DNA of 64,000 bases from Caldilineaceae bacterium (GTDB taxonomy: Bacteria; Chloroflexota; Anaerolineae; Caldilineales; Caldilineaceae), in assembly GCA_020634755.1 (NCBI GenBank), contig JACKBC010000031.1:17252-81251 (forward strand). Direction: 5' to 3'. The notes below the pieces were generated by a model, which was not told where the DNA came from, made no database searches, and saw only the letters and a program-made list of their open reading frames with translations. Position 1 is the stretch's first letter. Every line of letters starts with the position of its first letter. Made by a program: the position numbers and the translations under genes. Shown piece by piece: positions 43,771-51,637 of the stretch.

Positions 43771-44682
43771 TCATACCAGCACCCCGCGGCGGCGCAGAAT
43801 GGCAAAGAGCAATTGCTCAAACGGAATCGATGTTTCCACGGGAATATAGTGCATGGCGCGGGCAGTGCAGAAGCGCGCCACCTCGGCCTGCCAATCATGC
43901 AAGCTTTGGCGATAGCGTTCCAATAGGTCAAAGTCGGCGGTAATTTCGACAGTGGCGGCGGTCTCTGCATCCAGCAGCTTTAAGTCACCTGCCAATGGCG
44001 GATTCACTTCTTGAGGCGCCAGCAGGTGCAGCACCGTCACCTCAAAGCCTTGGGCGGCCAACGCGTTGAGCCCAGCCGCCCAGCCGTCGTCCATGAGGTC
44101 GGAAAGCAGCAGCAGCGGACCGGGGCGTCGCGCCGACGCGGCATATGTACGCAAGGCGGCCGCCAAATCGACCGCGCCGACGGCGTTGACGCGCTGCAAA
44201 AAGTTGAAAAGGGTCCACGCCTGCTGCTTGCCGCGGCGCGGTGACAACTGGGCATCGGTTGTTCCCAATGCCGTCACCGTGACTCGATCCAGCCCGGCCA
44301 GGGCAATATAGCCCAGCGCGCCGGCCACGCGCACAGCGTATTGCAGCTTGTTGGGCTCGCCCCAATCCATAGAGCGGCTGGCGTCTAGCAGCAGATGGAC
44401 GGTCAAATCTTCTTCTTCCACAAAGAGCTTGATGAAAAAACGCTCCAGCCGGGCATAGGCGTTCCAGTCAATGCGGCGAAAGTCGTCACCCGGCGCATAG
44501 GGGCGAAAGTCGGCAAATTCAACCGATTGGCCACGCTTGGGGCTGCGCCGCTCCCCCTGAAGCTGGCCGGCCAGGGCGCGCCGCGAAAGAATGGCCAGCC
44601 GATCCAGCTTGCGCAGGAAGGATTCGTCAAAGAGCGGGGTGGTTGGGTGGTTGGATGATTGGGTGATTGGGGGTGGCGACAT
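43771..44682 (-). CDS. DUF58 domain protein
   Basis: A 303-aa protein with the DUF58 signature GQSVEFADFRPYAPGDDFRRIDWNAYAR-type region (about residues 50-80) and a VWA-like fold with LLLDASRSMDWG. Members partner with MoxR ATPases and BatA-type VWA proteins; the complex role is not firmly known. It starts at ATG 44682 on the minus strand, just before a plus-strand toxin-antitoxin pair that now separates it from moxR. Whether it keeps its own promoter is unclear, since the extended -10 at 44698 faces the other way. Confidence 0.9.
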   Translation of the reverse strand: MSPPPITQSSNHPTTPLFDESFLRKLDRLAILSRRALAGQLQGERRSPKRGQSVEFADFRPYAPGDDFRRIDWNAYARLERFFIKLFVEEEDLTVHLLLDASRSMDWGEPNKLQYAVRVAGALGYIALAGLDRVTVTALGTTDAQLSPRRGKQQAWTLFNFLQRVNAVGAVDLAAALRTYAASARRPGPLLLLSDLMDDGWAAGLNALAAQGFEVTVLHLLAPQEVNPPLAGDLKLLDAETAATVEITADFDLLERYRQSLHDWQAEVARFCTARAMHYIPVETSIPFEQLLFAILRRRGVLV

Positions 44683-44697
44683 GATTTCTTTACATGA

Positions 44698-44703
44698 TAT
44701 AAT
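44698..44703 (+). promoter_or_regulatory. extended -10 promoter of toxin-antitoxin pair
   Basis: TGA-TATAAT is a perfect -10 hexamer with the TGn extension, 36 bp before the antitoxin start. No good -35 lies 17 nt upstream, which extended -10 promoters do not require. Confidence 0.55.
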
Positions 44704-44739
44704 GTAGATCTACCTGATGTGATTGAGGAAATCCAAATT

Positions 44740-45057
44740 ATGAATAAGCAAACAAACGAACCTAAAGATAACCGGCTACCATCCACATTGGCTGCTTATT
44801 TTCAGGAATATGATTTTAGCCAAATCGACCCATCGAACCATTCCGAACTTGTGTTAGAGCGCGTACTAGCCTATGGTGATCGCACAGAGTTGCGCTGGCT
44901 GTTTGATTACTACGGACGCAAAGCAATCACTGAATGGGTGATACGCATGGGCGCTCGGCGATTGCCGTGGCGGCGCTATAATCTCTGGTGTATTTTGTTG
45001 TATTTACCGCCTGCACAGCGGTTACGGTCTGAGGAGCAGCGCATATGGCCATATTAA
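44740..45057 (+). CDS. putative antitoxin, DUF6922-like, 105 aa
   Basis: ATG 44740 follows GAGGAAA; a GTG at 44719 is an alternative. The product has NRLPSTLAAYFQEYDFSQID followed by ELVLERVLAYGDRTELRWLF and a helical C-terminus, which resembles the small proteins encoded before AbiEii-type nucleotidyltransferase toxins. It overlaps the toxin start by 13 nt. The antitoxin would restrain the toxin, as in AbiE-like type IV systems. Codon use looks more AT-rich than the flanking moxR and DUF58 genes, consistent with transfer. Confidence 0.75.
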   Translation: MNKQTNEPKDNRLPSTLAAYFQEYDFSQIDPSNHSELVLERVLAYGDRTELRWLFDYYGRKAITEWVIRMGARRLPWRRYNLWCILLYLPPAQRLRSEEQRIWPY

Positions 45058-45707
45058 CCCCCGTACATTGGCAAACTGTGACTCCACAGATGCGAGATGT
45101 GATTGACTTTCTCGGCAATCAGGATTTTATGCAAGATTTCTATCTAGCTGGTGGTACGGCCTTAGCCCTGCGTGAAGGTCACCGCATTTCGGTTGATTTA
45201 GATTTTTTTTCGGCCACAATCGAAGTAACCGGACGTACCCGCCAAGATATTGTACAATCGCTGTCATCACACAGGGTCCAAGTATTGGAAAATGTTGATG
45301 GAAATTTGTTACTTACGCTAAAAAACTTGCGGGTCGGCTTCTTTGGATATGGCTATCCCATGTTAGCGACAACTGACAGTATAAATGGCGTAGCGGTGGC
45401 ATCATTGTCTGACATTGGCCTTATGAAGCTTGACGCGCTCATTAGCCGTGGCAGTCGCAAAGACTTTTATGATTTGTATGTGATTGCACAACATATTTCA
45501 TTAGCTGAACTCCTCATATTAGGACAAACTAAATATCCATATACTAAAGATTTTGCACTTATGGCTATAGAAAGCCTGGTCCTCTTTGACAACGCTGACC
45601 GCGATTTGCAACCCCAATTGTTAATCGATCTGACCTGGTCTGAAGTCCGAGCATTCTTTATTGCGGAGGCGCATCAATTGGATAGGGAGTGGTTTGGAGA
45701 TCAATAA
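45045..45707 (+). CDS. AbiEii/AbiGii-type nucleotidyltransferase toxin
   Basis: A 220-aa protein with the DNA polymerase beta-like nucleotidyltransferase site AGGTALALREGHRISVDLDF: Gly36-Gly37 and the metal ligands Asp51 and Asp53. The later SRGSRKDFYDLYVIAQ block is the second family motif. AbiEii toxins transfer nucleotides to RNA targets and act in abortive infection or plasmid stabilisation. It overlaps its antitoxin and ends 10 bp from the convergent moxR stop. The pair was inserted between moxR and DUF58 in the opposite orientation. It is full length and all motifs are intact. Confidence 0.88.
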   Translation: MAILTPVHWQTVTPQMRDVIDFLGNQDFMQDFYLAGGTALALREGHRISVDLDFFSATIEVTGRTRQDIVQSLSSHRVQVLENVDGNLLLTLKNLRVGFFGYGYPMLATTDSINGVAVASLSDIGLMKLDALISRGSRKDFYDLYVIAQHISLAELLILGQTKYPYTKDFALMAIESLVLFDNADRDLQPQLLIDLTWSEVRAFFIAEAHQLDREWFGDQ

Positions 45708-45717
45708 AGCCACCCCC

Positions 45718-46707
45718 TTATACCTCCGCTACTATCGCGCGCAACAACTCCTCAATCACCCCATCACTGGTAATACCTTCCGCCTGGGCATCAAAATTAA
45801 GCATGAGCCGGTGACGCAGGGCCGGAGCCGCGGCCTGCCGAATGTCATCAAAGGCAACGTTATAGCGTTCGTCCAGCAAAGCAAAGATTTTGGCGGCCAG
45901 GATGATGGCCTGCATGCCGCGCGGGCTGGCGCCATAACGAACGTAGCTATGCACGGCTGGCGGGGCCGCGGCGTCATCGGGATGCGTGGCGCGCAGCAGG
46001 CGGGCGGCATAGGCGGCCACATGGCTGGCAATGGGCACACCGCGCGCCAGCTCCTGCATGGCGACAATCTGTTGGCTGTTAGCGGCGGGCTGGGCCTGGG
46101 CCGCTTCGCTGCCGGTAGTGCGTTGGGCAATTTCCACCAGCTCTTCCACCGTGGGAAACGGCACGTCAATTTTGAAAAAAAAGCGGTCGAGCTGCGCCTC
46201 TGGCAGCGGATAAGTGCCCTCCATCTCTAGGGGATTTTGGGTAGCCAGCACAAAAAAGGGGTGCGGCAGCGGACGCGTCGCTTTGGCCACGGTGACGCTC
46301 TTTTCCTGCATGGCCTCCAGCATGGCGGATTGGGTCTTGGGCGTGGCGCGGTTGATCTCATCAGCCAAGACAAGATTGGCAAAGAGCGGGCCAGGTTCAA
46401 ACTGAAATTGGCGGCGCCCAGCTTCGTCTTCGGCAATCAGATTGGTGCCGGTAATGTCGCTGGGCATCAGGTCAGGCGTAAATTGGATGCGCGCAAAGGT
46501 GCAGTCGATGCTTTGGGCCAGCGTACGCACCAGCATGGTCTTACCCAAGCCGGGCACGCCTTCCAACAGCGCATTGCCCCCCGCCAGCAGCGTGACCAAC
46601 GTCTGGCGGATCAAAGATTTCTGGCCCACAATCACGCGCCCCACTTGCGCTTCAATGGCGGCGGCAACAGTGCGAAATTCAGCGGGGGTAATAGCGGCAT
46701 CACTCAT
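45718..46707 (-). CDS. MoxR-type AAA+ ATPase
   Basis: A 329-aa MoxR ATPase. The P-loop GVPGLGKT lies at residues 50-57, Walker B in LVLADEINRA, sensor 1 in VLATQNP, and the C-terminal lid (GASPRGMQAIILAAK) follows. MoxR proteins act as chaperone-like ATPases that mature partner complexes with VWA proteins. AGGAAAT precedes the ATG at 46707. Its expected partners (DUF58, BatA) lie downstream on the same strand but 1 kb away because of an AbiE-type pair inserted on the plus strand. Confidence 0.95.
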   Translation of the reverse strand: MSDAAITPAEFRTVAAAIEAQVGRVIVGQKSLIRQTLVTLLAGGNALLEGVPGLGKTMLVRTLAQSIDCTFARIQFTPDLMPSDITGTNLIAEDEAGRRQFQFEPGPLFANLVLADEINRATPKTQSAMLEAMQEKSVTVAKATRPLPHPFFVLATQNPLEMEGTYPLPEAQLDRFFFKIDVPFPTVEELVEIAQRTTGSEAAQAQPAANSQQIVAMQELARGVPIASHVAAYAARLLRATHPDDAAAPPAVHSYVRYGASPRGMQAIILAAKIFALLDERYNVAFDDIRQAAAPALRHRLMLNFDAQAEGITSDGVIEELLRAIVAEV

Positions 46708-46758
46708 ACGGATTTCCTAATCGTTGCAGAAAACAAAATTGCCTCATCACAGTTATTG

Positions 46759-46893
46759 GAGGAGCGTGCATAATAATTACGCGGCTCGTGCGACACACCA
46801 CCCGCGTAGGCGGCTGTTGTACGGCTATTCTGCTGGGCGGTGCGACGCACGCTAAACGTTTCTACTCGACTCCAATACCTATATACACTGCGC
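46759..46893. mobile_element. F3-related element, copy D
   Basis: About 135 bp starting GAGGAGCGTGCATAA, with inner GTGCGACACACC and GGTGCGACGCACGCTAAACG boxes. The flanks AGTTATTG and AGTTACTT match at six of eight positions, an aged target duplication. The right end is degenerate. It fills the gap between moxR and the YbaK gene. Confidence 0.55.
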
Positions 46894-46895
46894 AG

Positions 46896-47381
46896 TTACT
46901 TTTGCGCCACATCCACTACCTGACCGCCGGTCATTTGCACCAGCTCTTGCGGCGTCAGCTGAAAGAGTGCGTAGGGGTGGCCGGCGGCGGCCCAGATTTG
47001 CGCGTGTTCCAACAGCGTCTCATCAATGTAGGTCGTTAAGCGCTGACTGTGACCCAATGGCGGTACGCCGCCGATGACATAGCCAGTCTGTTCGCGCACA
47101 AAATCGGCATCGGGCTTGGAGAGTTTTTCGCCAATGACTTTGGTGAGCTTCTTTTCGTCCACGCGATGGGCGCCGCTGGCGATCACCAGAATGGCGCGCT
47201 GGCTCTGTTTGCCGCGGAAGACCAGCGACTTGGCGATTTGGCCCACTTCACAGCCAACGGCCACGGCAGCCTCGGCTGAACTGCGCGTCGAATCGGCCAA
47301 TTCCAGAACTTGATTGGTAAAGCCTTGGGCGCAAATGGCGTCTTGCACTTTCTGCGCGCTGGGTTTTAGGGGGTCACTCAT
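46896..47381 (-). CDS. YbaK/EbsC-family aminoacyl-tRNA deacylase
   Basis: A 161-aa protein of the YbaK/ProX family, which hydrolyses mischarged tRNA such as Cys- or Ala-tRNA-Pro. The conserved RVDEKKLTKVIGEKLSKP and TGYVIGGVPPLGH motifs are present, the latter being the family signature. It is a free-standing domain of normal length. There is no strong Shine-Dalgarno before the ATG at 47381. It stands alone on the minus strand between an F3 element and a gene remnant. Confidence 0.93.
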   Translation of the reverse strand: MSDPLKPSAQKVQDAICAQGFTNQVLELADSTRSSAEAAVAVGCEVGQIAKSLVFRGKQSQRAILVIASGAHRVDEKKLTKVIGEKLSKPDADFVREQTGYVIGGVPPLGHSQRLTTYIDETLLEHAQIWAAAGHPYALFQLTPQELVQMTGGQVVDVAQK

Positions 47382-47410
47382 TTTGCAGATCCGTAGGTTG
47401 AGAGAGCGAG

Positions 47411-47629
47411 CTATTCATAAAATTCCGACAATTGTTCGGACATCCAAGTCCGGTCCGCCTGTGACAGCGCCGGCGGAGGCGGACCGGCAGTGTAATCAAT
47501 GGATAGATCATAGGCGGCTCGATCATATATGGTGGTGAAAGCTTTTTCAAGGCTGAGCAGAATTTCATCGTCCGGCGGACGCAATGGAACAGGAATCACC
47601 GGTAATCTCACAATAACATTTTCATTATA
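47411..47629 (-). pseudogene. 3' remnant of a DUF4058 family gene
   Basis: The frame ending at 47411 encodes VIVRLPVIPVPLRPPDDE, then LSLEKAFTTIYDRAAYDLS and DYTAGPPPPALSQADRTW, the C-terminal end of DUF4058 proteins. The upstream part is missing: an F1 element (47630-47717) sits exactly at the break, and DNA beyond it has no DUF4058 coding. The apparent 100-aa frame uses element DNA for its N-terminus. DUF4058 proteins are usually about 250 aa, so roughly the last quarter remains. Confidence 0.75.
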
Positions 47630-47717
47630 ACCCACGTTACGCGGCGACAGCCAGTCTGCTAGAGAGAAACAGGAACGTCGGCTAGCCAACTTTCCTCCAG
47701 GCCTGCGTAACATAAGT
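47630..47717 (+). mobile_element. F1 palindromic element, copy 4
   Basis: 88 bp starting ACCCACGTTACGC and ending TGCGTAACATAAGT, with the GTCGGCTAGCCAAC internal palindrome slightly changed. Flanks TATA/TATA are suggestive only. It borders the DUF4058 remnant. Confidence 0.88.
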
Positions 47718-47869
47718 TATACCATAAGACTTGCCATTGGAGATGCCCAACGTCAGTGCGGGCGCGTTGTACGCGTTCGAGTCCAACCATTGGCGCCAAC
47801 TTCTTTGAGTGGTCAGAGATTGCTAAATGGGTGCATCACACGCTTCGATGAAATCGTTTGGCAATAACT

Positions 47870-47903
47870 GGTATGAAATGGGGCCCTGGTATAAAATAGG
47901 GCC
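47870..47903 (+). promoter_or_regulatory. duplicated 16-bp unit carrying the ctaA -10 box
   Basis: GGTATGAAATGGGGCC (47870-47885) is repeated as GGTATAAAATAGGGCC (47888-47903), ending at the ctaA ATG. The second unit holds an extended -10, TGG-TATAAA, at 47890-47895. Transcription would start at or just before the ATG, implying a leaderless or near-leaderless message. Confidence 0.5.
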
Positions 47904-48875
47904 ATGAAAACAAATGCTTTCGCTAAATATGCGTGGGGCCTTTTGGCCTATAATATTCTCGTCATCTTGTGGGGTGCATTTGTGCGCGCCACCGGCTCTG
48001 GGGCTGGATGCGGCGCACACTGGCCGCTGTGCAATGGAGAAGTGATTCCACGCGGCGCGCGGCTCGAAACGCTGATTGAGTTTAGCCACCGGCTGTCCAG
48101 CGGGCTGTTGGGCATTTTGGTGCTGGTTCTGCTGATCTGGGCGCTGCGATCCTTCCGCCACAACCGAGCCGTGCGGCTAGCCGCCATTTGGACCATGATT
48201 TTTGTGCTGGCGGAAGCCATTCTTGGCGCGGGGCTGGTCAAATTTGAATGGGTGGCCGCGGATGATTCCATGGCCCGGGTTTATACTATTGCGTTTCATC
48301 TGGTCAACACCTTTTTGCTGCTGGGAGCCAACACGTTGACGGCCTGGTTTGCATCGGGCGGACGACCCTTCCGGTTGTGGAATCACGGCATTGTGACGGC
48401 GGCGCTGTTGGCGGCCATCGTAGGCATGCTGGTGTTGGGCGCCAGCGGAGCCATAACGGCGCTGGGCGATACGCTTTATCTTTCCGCCGGGCTTGATCCA
48501 GCCCATTCACCAGTGGTGGCCTGGCTGATTGAGCTGCGCATCTATCATCCCATAATGGCGTTTGTGGTGTATGGGCTGCTCATATTGGCAACCCGGATTT
48601 GTGTGGCGCGGCAGGCAGCGGCTGGCCAGAAAACCGTACAGTCGTTGGCAACGTGGCTACTCACCATTGCGACGATTCAGCTGCTGGCCGGGGCGCTCAA
48701 TGTCTTTCTCAAAGCGCCGGTGTGGATGCAGATTATGCATCTGTTGCTGTCCGATCTGCTTTGGGTGCTTGTGGTCCTGTTGGCAGCCACCGCGCTTAGC
48801 CAGTTAGAACTTTTTGCGCGCGCCGTGCGCCCACATACATCACAAACCGATCTGGCCAGTGAAACTCCCTCATAG
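47904..48875 (+). CDS. ctaA: heme A synthase (COX15/CtaA family)
   Basis: A 323-aa integral membrane protein with eight hydrophobic helices. It oxidises heme O to heme A for cytochrome c oxidase. The family motif is seen at RATGSGAGCGAHWPLCNG, with a Cys pair in the first outer loop, and conserved haem-ligand histidines occur in IEFSHRLSSG, IAFHLVNT, IYHPIM and IMHLLLSD. There is no Shine-Dalgarno; an extended -10 ends 8 nt before the ATG. No oxidase subunits lie next to it. It indicates aerobic respiration, matching the oxygen-dependent protocatechuate dioxygenase. Confidence 0.93.
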   Translation: MKTNAFAKYAWGLLAYNILVILWGAFVRATGSGAGCGAHWPLCNGEVIPRGARLETLIEFSHRLSSGLLGILVLVLLIWALRSFRHNRAVRLAAIWTMIFVLAEAILGAGLVKFEWVAADDSMARVYTIAFHLVNTFLLLGANTLTAWFASGGRPFRLWNHGIVTAALLAAIVGMLVLGASGAITALGDTLYLSAGLDPAHSPVVAWLIELRIYHPIMAFVVYGLLILATRICVARQAAAGQKTVQSLATWLLTIATIQLLAGALNVFLKAPVWMQIMHLLLSDLLWVLVVLLAATALSQLELFARAVRPHTSQTDLASETPS

Positions 48876-48894
48876 AGCCAGCAGACAAAAATTT

Positions 48895-48921
48895 ATCAGT
48901 ACACCGTTGCGATGTACTGAT
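48895..48921. repeat. F4 end-to-end remnant, perfect palindrome
   Basis: ATCAGTACA and TGTACTGAT are perfect 9-bp inverted arms around CCGTTGCGA. The left arm plus CCG equals the F4 start, so this looks like an F4 copy reduced to its two ends by an internal deletion. It lies between ctaA and the CPBP gene and may also serve as a terminator. Confidence 0.55.
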
Positions 48922-48940
48922 TCTGAAATAAGAGTTATAC

Positions 48941-50020
48941 ATGAGTGAACTTTTCGGGATTCTGATCGTATTTGCGCCACTTATTCTCGTTATGTGGCTG
49001 GCTAACCTGGCTGAGCGCGACCGGGCGCGGCAGATGCCCTATGAAAACATGGCCATTTTCAGCTATGTACTCGTGGTGCTGATCTATGTAGGGGCGCTGG
49101 TGGTGGGCGTTGCGCTGCAAGGGTTATCGCTCATGTTGGAGCAGAATCCCACCCGCTTGCAACAGTTGGGGCTGCCCGTAACCGACTTAATGCAAAACTT
49201 TGATTCGCTGGCCATTATGGGAGCCGGCATTTGGATTCCCTCTGTGCTGGGCTTACTGCTGCTCACGCCCTGGATGCGGCGGCTGGCGGCCAAGCTGATC
49301 CCTATTGACCCAGACAGTCCCGTTCATGCTGTGGCGTTGGCATTCACCATGCTGGTCGTCATCAACTTAATTGCCACCCTCGGCATCGGTTTGGGCAACT
49401 TGAGCGAATCGATACAGGCGCAAACCAGTGCCGAAGGCGGCAACCAAAGCCTGGCCACCAACATTTCTCTGTGGGGCCAGCAGATCATCACCGCGCTGTT
49501 GGCGCTGGTGGGGGTTGGGTGGGCCGTCCGCCGCGGTTGGAGCCAAAGTTTGCAGCGGCTGGGTATCACAGCGCTAACTGGCCGCCGCTTGCTCATTGGG
49601 GTTGGGCTGGGGATCGCCATGGTGCCGGTCGTCATGGTGGTTGAGTATGTCGCCAATACGCTGCTGGGGGTGGGCGTTGATCCCGATGTGGAAGCGCTGA
49701 CCGAACAGCTAATTGGCCCACTTTTTAACTCTCCATTTGGCATTCTCACGCTGGGGTTGGCTGCCGCGCTAGGAGAGGAGACCATTTTCCGCGGCGCGTT
49801 GCAGCCCCGCTTTGGTCTGATTTTTACCGCAGTGCTCTTTGCGCTGCTGCACAGCAATTATGGCATTACGATCTCGACGCTAGTTGTCTTTGTGCTGGGG
49901 TGCGTATTGGGGCTGGTGCGGCTACGCTTTAGCACATCAACCAGCATGGTGGTGCATGCCGTTTACAATATGGCACTGGGACTTATTGCCTATCTCAACT
50001 TGTCAATTTTAAATACATAA
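48941..50020 (+). CDS. CPBP-family intramembrane glutamic endopeptidase
   Basis: A 359-aa multi-pass membrane protein of the CaaX protease/bacteriocin-processing (Abi) family. The C-terminal domain has the EExxxR motif in GEETIFRGALQPRF, the second-motif His in LFALLHSNYG and the last motif in HAVYNMALGL. The N-terminal half has about five further helices and large loops. It would cleave a membrane peptide; the substrate is unknown. No clear Shine-Dalgarno precedes the ATG at 48941. It lies 65 bp after ctaA, separated by a palindrome. Confidence 0.9.
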   Translation: MSELFGILIVFAPLILVMWLANLAERDRARQMPYENMAIFSYVLVVLIYVGALVVGVALQGLSLMLEQNPTRLQQLGLPVTDLMQNFDSLAIMGAGIWIPSVLGLLLLTPWMRRLAAKLIPIDPDSPVHAVALAFTMLVVINLIATLGIGLGNLSESIQAQTSAEGGNQSLATNISLWGQQIITALLALVGVGWAVRRGWSQSLQRLGITALTGRRLLIGVGLGIAMVPVVMVVEYVANTLLGVGVDPDVEALTEQLIGPLFNSPFGILTLGLAAALGEETIFRGALQPRFGLIFTAVLFALLHSNYGITISTLVVFVLGCVLGLVRLRFSTSTSMVVHAVYNMALGLIAYLNLSILNT

Positions 50021-50042
50021 AGCTCCCTGACGCCCCATTGAG

Positions 50043-50110
50043 GGCTTTGTAACGTAAATAATCTAAAGTTGTCCCCGTGCAAAAACTTCACAACATTTAC
50101 GTTACAAAGC
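50043..50110. mobile_element. 68-bp element with perfect 16-bp inverted ends
   Basis: GCTTTGTAACGTAAAT (50044-50059) is exactly inverted at 50095-50110. Direct repeats ATTGAG flank it (50037-50042, 50111-50116), so it is probably a transposed non-coding element. It follows the CPBP stop by 22 bp and could also terminate that transcript. Confidence 0.7.
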
Positions 50111-50157
50111 ATTGAGTTGCACAACATGAAATAAGCGGTACAAGTCGCAGTAACACG

Positions 50158-50241
50158 ACTGACGCAGCGACAGCCGGTCTGCTAGAGGGAAACAGGAACG
50201 TCGGTGAGCCGACGTTCCTCCAGGCTTGCGTAACATAGGCT
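50158..50241 (+). mobile_element. F1 palindromic element, copy 5 (84 bp)
   Basis: Matches F1 throughout, with 4 bp missing in the left end (ACTGACGCAG instead of ACTCACGTTACGCAG) and a changed right end (CATAGGCT). No target duplication remains, so it is older. Confidence 0.85.
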
Positions 50242-50257
50242 GAGTAAGTTGTATAGG

Positions 50258-50335
50258 ACTTGCAAGCCTCGAGTCAAAATCGCTTGGCTAGCCAACTATT
50301 TCTATAGCGGCGCTCTGCTGGCGCTGCCTAAGATG
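50258..50335 (-). mobile_element. F2 palindromic element, copy 4 (reverse)
   Basis: Begins ACTTGCAAGCCTCGAG, similar to the reverse copy at 29418, and ends GCTGCCTAAGATGT. It is degraded. It lies 13 bp before the MFS transporter start, so it may contribute its promoter or leader. Confidence 0.55.
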
Positions 50336-50348
50336 TGACAATATCACC

Positions 50349-51572
50349 ATGAACACTCCCTGGCGGCGCAACCTTTATATCCTCTTTTCCATTCAAGTAC
50401 TGTCCACGGCTGGCTTTAGCCTGGTCTTCCCCTTTTTACCGCTCTATGTAAAAGAGATCGGCATTGCCACCCATGGCTCAGTCGAATTTTGGTCCGGCCT
50501 GGTCTTTTCATCGCAAGCCGTCACCATGATGTTTGCTTCGCCCATTTGGGGCTCGGTGGCCGATCGCTATGGACGCAAAATGATGCTGGTCCGCGCCACG
50601 TTAGGCGGCGCCGTGCTTATTGGCTTGATGGGCTTTGTACAGAACGCCGAACAGCTTGTGGTTTTGCGCACCATCCAGGGCCTGGTCACGGGCGTGTTGG
50701 CAGCGGGCAATGCGCTGGTGGCGGCCAACACGCCCAAGGAGCACACCGGCGCCGCGTTGGGGCTCATGCAGATGGGGCGATGGGCCGGCGTGGCCGTGGG
50801 GCCGGTCATCGGTGGCATCATTGGTGACGCCATTGGCTTTCGCGAAAGTTTCTGGATTACCGGCGCCATGCTGGGGTTGGCCGGTCTGTGCGTGATCTTC
50901 TGGGTGCGCGAAGATTTTCACCAGCCCGATAATCGTACCCGCCCCAGCTTCTGGCAGGGCTATAAGCTGCTGCTTACCACGCCGGGTATGGCCGGGCTCT
51001 ATAGCCTCACCTTTTTGCGCAGCTTGGGCCAAACGATTATTTCGCCCTTTATCGCCCTTTTTATTGTGAGCCTGACGGGCGCCGAACAAGGCGCAGCGTC
51101 CATCACCGGCTTTATCTTGGGCTGCACGGCCTTTGCCGGCGCCCTCAGTTCGGTCTATCTAGGGCGCTTGGGAGATCGGCTGGGCCACAGCCGCGTGATG
51201 ATTGCGGCAGCGTTGGCCGCAGTCCTCTTTTACCTGCCACAGCCTTTTGTGACGGCGGCTTGGCAGCTGCTCATTTTACAGGCGCTGACTGGCATTGCCA
51301 CCGGCGGCATTATGCCCACCTTGGCCGCGCTGATGAACCTGTGGACGCCGGGCAACAGCCAAGGCTCGGTTTATGGATTAGAGAATAGCGTGACCGCGTC
51401 GGCCCGCATCTTTGCGCCCATGGTGGGGGCGGCATTAACGCTTTGGTTTGGCCTGCGCGGCGTCTTTGCCGGCGCAACCGTTGTCTATGGGCTGCTGGCG
51501 CTGCTGGCGATTTTGGTAGCCAACGCCGCCAAAACGCGCAATACCATGCAGTTTCAGCCAGCCGATGATTAA
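50349..51572 (+). CDS. MFS transporter, multidrug efflux-like
   Basis: A 407-aa twelve-helix major facilitator. The loop 2-3 motif reads GSVADRYGRKMMLV and the antiporter-type motif C region is ALGLMQMGRWAGVAVGPVIGG, as in drug:proton antiporters. Substrate is unknown. The start at ATG 50349 lacks a strong Shine-Dalgarno and lies just after an F2 element. An oxidoreductase gene follows after 65 bp on the same strand and may be co-transcribed. Confidence 0.9.
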   Translation: MNTPWRRNLYILFSIQVLSTAGFSLVFPFLPLYVKEIGIATHGSVEFWSGLVFSSQAVTMMFASPIWGSVADRYGRKMMLVRATLGGAVLIGLMGFVQNAEQLVVLRTIQGLVTGVLAAGNALVAANTPKEHTGAALGLMQMGRWAGVAVGPVIGGIIGDAIGFRESFWITGAMLGLAGLCVIFWVREDFHQPDNRTRPSFWQGYKLLLTTPGMAGLYSLTFLRSLGQTIISPFIALFIVSLTGAEQGAASITGFILGCTAFAGALSSVYLGRLGDRLGHSRVMIAAALAAVLFYLPQPFVTAAWQLLILQALTGIATGGIMPTLAALMNLWTPGNSQGSVYGLENSVTASARIFAPMVGAALTLWFGLRGVFAGATVVYGLLALLAILVANAAKTRNTMQFQPADD

Positions 51573-51637
51573 AGAATTGCGTGATTGGATTTCTTGCATT
51601 TACCTAATCAACCAATTAACCTTAAAGAGAGGCAAAA

